From Aliivibrio_A kagoshimensis (GTDB lineage: Bacteria > Pseudomonadota > Gammaproteobacteria > Enterobacterales > Vibrionaceae), in NCBI RefSeq assembly GCF_050337105.1, contig NZ_JAKJSQ010000006.1, positions 32,059-96,058 on the forward strand: a stretch of 64,000 bases of DNA. The letters are read 5' to 3'. The number at the start of each line of letters is the position of its first letter. The stretch's first letter is position 1. The notes under the pieces are model-generated. The model was not told the DNA's origin, made no database searches, and saw only the letters and a program-made list of their open reading frames with translations. Shown here one piece after another: positions 60,731 through 64,000 of this stretch. Made by a program: the position numbers and the translations under genes.

Positions 60731-61326
60731 TGAGCTCGATAGTCGGCGTTGTAAGATATGGGAATGCAGGTAACATACATAGCATTGTAAAAGCGATTGA
60801 AAAAGCTAATGGTATAGTTCAGATAATTGAAAAGCCGAGTGACTTTGATTTAGTAGACCGTATTGTTTTGCCTGGTGTTGGGAGTTTTTATGATGGAATG
60901 ACAGAATTAAAAGACCGAGGCCTAATTAATTGTATTACCTCTAGTAAGAAGCCTACTTTAGGCATATGTTTAGGGATGCAGCTGTTATCAAAAATCGGTT
61001 TTGAATATGGTCGCTCAGAAGGCTTAGGCGTTATTAATGCCGAAGTAAAAAAGATAGTTTGTGATGGGCCTGTACCACATGTAGGATTTAACAAGATTAT
61101 AGCCACTGGTGAAACGTTATTATTAAAAGACTTAGACTCAGAGTATTTTTATTTTATGCACTCTTTTGAAGTGGTTAATTATACAAACATAGTAGCGTTA
61201 ACGGAATACCTAGGGCATGAAATTGTATCTGTTGTTAAAAAAGATAACTTCTATGGAGTGCAGTTTCATCCTGAAAAGAGCAGGGATGCAGGTATAAAAC
61301 TATTTAAAAACTTTTTAAGTATTTAG
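60727..61326 (+). CDS. HisH-like glutamine amidotransferase of the sugar amidation complex
   Basis: The 199-residue class I glutamine amidotransferase has the oxyanion strand LPGVGSFYDGM, the nucleophilic Cys in LGICLGMQLL, and His-Glu in VQFHPEKS. It overlaps the HisF-like gene as ATGA (two possible ATG starts, 60727 or 60730). It would supply ammonia from glutamine to the WbpG-like enzyme through the HisF-like barrel. Confidence 0.87.
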   Translation: MMSSIVGVVRYGNAGNIHSIVKAIEKANGIVQIIEKPSDFDLVDRIVLPGVGSFYDGMTELKDRGLINCITSSKKPTLGICLGMQLLSKIGFEYGRSEGLGVINAEVKKIVCDGPVPHVGFNKIIATGETLLLKDLDSEYFYFMHSFEVVNYTNIVALTEYLGHEIVSVVKKDNFYGVQFHPEKSRDAGIKLFKNFLSI

Positions 61327-61335
61327 AGGTGAGCA

Positions 61336-62547
61336 ATGAGTGAATTATTTGGACAGTATGGATTACCATTAGAGGTAAAATATTGTAAAAAATGTACTAT
61401 TAGTAATCAGCGCCCATCTGCATCCGTAGCATATAACAATAATAAAGATGAACTAAAAAGAGTTATTTCTTTTGGGGATGATGGTATTTGTGAGGCATGC
61501 AAATGGATAGAAAAGAAAAAAGAAATTGACTGGAAAGACAGAGATCAGCAATTAAAAGAGCTTTGTGATAGGTTCAGAAGAAATGATGGTAGGTATGATG
61601 TACTTGTCCCAGGTAGTGGCGGTAAAGATAGCGTAAGAGCTGCCTACGAATTAAAGTATAATTATGGAATGAATCCACTTTTGGTGACATGGCCACCTCA
61701 GTTGATGACCCCAATGGGGCGTAGAAATATGGACTCATGGTTAGATGCAGGATTTGCTTGTTATACAATTACTCCAAATCAAAAGTTGCATAGACTGCTA
61801 TCAAAACTTTCATTTGAAAACTTATGTCACCCATTCCAACCATTTACATTAGGTCAAAATCATGCACCAATGTATCTTTCTACACTTTTAGATATCCCGT
61901 TAGTAATGTATGGGGAAAATGGAGCAGAGTATGGTAATAATATTAAATATAACGAAAAACCAACGAGAGATGAAGGATATTATGCATCAGACAAGAGCTT
62001 TGATGATATTTATCTAGGTGGCGTTTCAGTTAAGGATATTATTGAGAAGTATGGATTCACTCATGCTGATGTAAAACCATATTTACCAGTCAATCCTCAT
62101 GATTTACATAAAACAGGTACTGAATTACACTTTCTAGGATATTATTTGAAATGGCATCCACAAGAGGAGTATTATTATGCTGTTGAAAATACAAACTTCT
62201 TACCAAATGACTTTAGAACTGAAGGCAGTCATAGTAAATATAGTGGCTTAGATGATAAGTTTGACTGGTTAAACTTTCATACAACACATATTAAATTTGG
62301 AATTGGTCGAGCAACATATGATACAGCACAAGAAGTTCGTAACGGTGATATTACTCGGGATGAAGGTATTGCACTTATCAAAAGATTTGATGGTGAGTAT
62401 CCAGATGAGTATGTCAAAGATTGCTGTGAATATATGGGAATAACGATTGAGCGTTATAATGAAGTGATCGATAAATTTAGGTCTAAACATCTTTGGGAAA
62501 AAATCGATAGTAAATGGCAATTAAAGCATCCAATTTGGAAAAGTTAA
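61336..62547 (+). CDS. N-acetyl sugar amidotransferase (WbpG/PseA/LegA family)
   Basis: The 403-residue protein has N-terminal cysteines (YCKKCTISNQRPS, CEACKW), the PP-loop ATP-binding motif VLVPGSGGKDSVRAAYELK (about residues 90-108), and a family C-terminal half (FGIGRATYDTAQEVRNGDITRDEG). Members adenylate an N-acyl group and replace oxygen with ammonia to form an acetamidino (or formamidino) sugar. Encoded ten bases after the HisH-like gene, it completes the trio. The likely substrate is the nonulosonate made upstream. Confidence 0.9.
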   Translation: MSELFGQYGLPLEVKYCKKCTISNQRPSASVAYNNNKDELKRVISFGDDGICEACKWIEKKKEIDWKDRDQQLKELCDRFRRNDGRYDVLVPGSGGKDSVRAAYELKYNYGMNPLLVTWPPQLMTPMGRRNMDSWLDAGFACYTITPNQKLHRLLSKLSFENLCHPFQPFTLGQNHAPMYLSTLLDIPLVMYGENGAEYGNNIKYNEKPTRDEGYYASDKSFDDIYLGGVSVKDIIEKYGFTHADVKPYLPVNPHDLHKTGTELHFLGYYLKWHPQEEYYYAVENTNFLPNDFRTEGSHSKYSGLDDKFDWLNFHTTHIKFGIGRATYDTAQEVRNGDITRDEGIALIKRFDGEYPDEYVKDCCEYMGITIERYNEVIDKFRSKHLWEKIDSKWQLKHPIWKS

Positions 62548-63443
62548 ATGAAAGCACTAACGAGTAATTGAGTATTAAATCTTGGATGTATTATCCTTCT
62601 CGCATTTCGTATCGGTTCGGAGGGTTTGTAATCTATAATAACGGCATTGAACAGCTTAAGCTCTTCCAATGCGGACCAATAATATGTTTGCATATTCTTA
62701 TAGAACAATAACTTTTGTAAGCAGGATAATGATAAAAATGAACAAGAATCTTCTGCATTTATGCAATTATTGATTACCTCAAGGATGTATGCTCGAGATA
62801 TTTTGTGTTGGTGATTTATGTGTGTTGACAGGATAACTTGAAAGACAGTAATGATTTCAGTTAACTGGGTCTAACCCGTTAAAAGCAATATAGGAATTTT
62901 GAATTTATATTCTATGAACTGATGTGAATATTAGAACATTGATAACGGACAGTTCTAATGTAATAATCTTTCAATGATAAATCTTTCGTATAGTTACAAA
63001 GAATCAGAGAGCACTTTTAGTTCGTGATTACTTGAATTTCACTAATTATTCAGGTGGGGTTAAAAATTAACATATGAACACTTGAGCTTTAAGTGATGGC
63101 AGTAGCATCTGCTATCAAGATAACTCTATGCGGAATTAACAAATATCACTTACACACTAGCTATCCGGTACCTATTAGGGCTGGTAGCCATAATTATTGA
63201 TATTAGAATGAAATAATATATGAACTCTAAACTAAAAATTGGTATAGCTAGCACCNGACTTGTGTTTAACTTCTTAGAAAAAACAAATAGTGGGTGAAAT
63301 TCAATAATTCGGGTTTTTAAAAATAATTATTTAGTATTAATTAGTACATATCCATTATTAGGTGTTCATTATTAATTTCTTTGATAGTGAAGTTATAATT
63401 CATATTTTCTTCTAGAGCTTACGACATCAAAAACAGGGTTTTT
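62548..63443. other. Gene-poor AT-rich stretch with possible remnants
   Basis: About 900 bp with no frame above 60 codons. A 47-codon TTG frame (62568-62711) contains SWMYYPSRISYRFGGFVIYN, which reads like a genuine protein piece but is not identified. A 25-codon frame at 63220-63297 (MNSKLKIGIAST...) contains the ambiguous base 63256. Both may be decayed polysaccharide genes. No repeat, transposase or RNA gene is visible. Confidence 0.4.
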
Positions 63444-64000
63444 ATGATAAAGAATCATTATAATGTATTCGACGACTCAGTGAATTTTGATACTGAATTC
63501 GATTCAAAGTTGGCTTACAAATCTAAATTAAAATATCTAAGAACAAAAGAAGAAAAATACATTGCTGGGTTAATTCCAGTTTTAAATGAAATTCATAACA
63601 CAACGCTTTCTGACGCATTCTGGAGGAAAGCACTTTCAATGGGATTCAGAAGATATGTTCACATCTCTTACGACCAATATTTACATCATAAAAAAAACTT
63701 TAATAAAAACATATCATTTACTAAAATGAGCTTAACTGATTATAAATTCATAGCAGACTTCGATGGTTTTAGAAATTACTATACACATGATATCAATGGA
63801 TATAACCAAATGTTTTCACTATTCATCGATTGCTTCTATAAAGATATTAAGCCAGACAATAAATATTTATTTAATAAAAAAGAAAAAGAAAAAGAAAAAG
63901 AAAAAGGATTTTATAGTGGTTTCTTTCTAAAAGCAAAAAGGAAGATTTTGAATATTACATTTGACAAATTATTATTAAGAGTTTTGAAGTTAATTTATAC
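63444..64000 (+). CDS. LIC12162-family-like transferase (3' truncated by window)
   Basis: The frame starts at ATG 63444 (AGGG nine bases earlier) and is still open at the window end, 185 codons. The segment AGLIPVLNEIHNTTLSDAF followed by WRKALSMGFRRY and DQYLHHKKNF resembles the N-terminal part of the LIC12162 family of putative transferases found in nonulosonate polysaccharide loci; this is recalled, not searched. Codons 147-154 are four GAAAAA units coding Lys-Glu/Glu-Lys repeats. It is highly AT-rich. It would act in assembling the same polysaccharide. Confidence 0.5.
   Translation, partial: MIKNHYNVFDDSVNFDTEFDSKLAYKSKLKYLRTKEEKYIAGLIPVLNEIHNTTLSDAFWRKALSMGFRRYVHISYDQYLHHKKNFNKNISFTKMSLTDYKFIADFDGFRNYYTHDINGYNQMFSLFIDCFYKDIKPDNKYLFNKKEKEKEKEKGFYSGFFLKAKRKILNITFDKLLLRVLKLIY
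63882..63905 (+). repeat. (GAAAAA)4 hexanucleotide repeat in coding sequence
   Basis: Four perfect GAAAAA units, preceded by six A, lie in the last partial gene and encode alternating Glu and Lys. Copy-number change would keep the frame, so length rather than expression would vary. Confidence 0.9.

Noticed and set aside
59981..61326. Histidine biosynthesis genes hisF and hisH
   Set aside because: They stand apart from other his genes, overlap each other, and precede a WbpG-like amidotransferase within a nonulosonate operon, the known context of sugar-amidating paralogues.

Overview
The window is one 64 kb chromosomal segment of a gammaproteobacterium, almost certainly of the family Vibrionaceae (Vibrio/Aliivibrio type). 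The grounds are the gene order (bioH, tex-greB, ompR-envZ, gmk-rpoZ-spoT-trmH-recG, yicC/rph-pyrE, slmA-coaBC-radC-rpmBG-mutM-coaD), a Kdo kinase typical of organisms with one phosphorylated Kdo, a DUF2860 outer-membrane protein, and the coaD...gmhD-rjg arrangement that flanks the LPS loci of vibrios. The species cannot be fixed from the sequence alone. Two ambiguous bases (51279 and 63256) show that this is draft sequence.

Layout. 1-17.6 kb: core housekeeping genes, namely the end of a DUF2860 porin-like gene, comF/bioH, greB-tex, ompR-envZ, and the gmk-rpoZ-spoT / trmH-recG group. These are followed by a small LPS-linked set: Kdo kinase, a GT2 glycosyltransferase and a GT4-deacetylase fusion. 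17.6-20.9 kb: an accessory insert with a SEC-C protein and an overlapping ATPase + DUF4276 (Toprim-like) pair that looks like an anti-phage module. 21-31.9 kb: yicC, rph-pyrE with an attenuator-like hairpin, lpxL, slmA, coaBC, radC, rpmB-rpmG, mutM, an LTA-synthase-like enzyme and coaD.

32-46.8 kb: the LPS core locus. It holds two GT9 heptosyltransferase-family genes, a WaaE/LgtF-type GT2, a DUF3413 sulfatase-fold membrane protein, an O-antigen ligase carrying a TAAG tetranucleotide tract near its 5' end, the complete dTDP-rhamnose operon rmlBADC, a hexapeptide acetyltransferase, a WaaZ-like gene, waaA, waaF and gmhD (hldD). 45.7-49.5 kb: an unusual field of related repeats built on CTAGA heptamers and long imperfect palindromes. 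It surrounds gmhD, the beta-CASP nuclease gene rjg, and a small four-helix-bundle (S23/IVP, bAvd-like) gene. The repeats reach into the 3' end of rjg and abut the stop codon of gmhD.

50.3-64 kb: after a TetR gene comes a promoter-like site and an ops/JUMPstart element (RfaH target). A long polysaccharide operon follows: a coupled 37-codon ORF, a PglK/MsbA-type ABC flippase, then a legionaminic-acid-type nonulosonate pathway (LegB, LegC, LegG, LegI, LegX/PtmE, LegF). A formyltransferase stands where the usual N-acetyltransferase (LegH) would be expected, and a HisF/HisH/WbpG-like amidation trio follows. Together they predict a CMP-nonulosonate with an N-formyl and/or amidino substituent for the O-antigen. 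The window ends in a gene-poor AT-rich stretch and the start of a LIC12162-family-like transferase gene.
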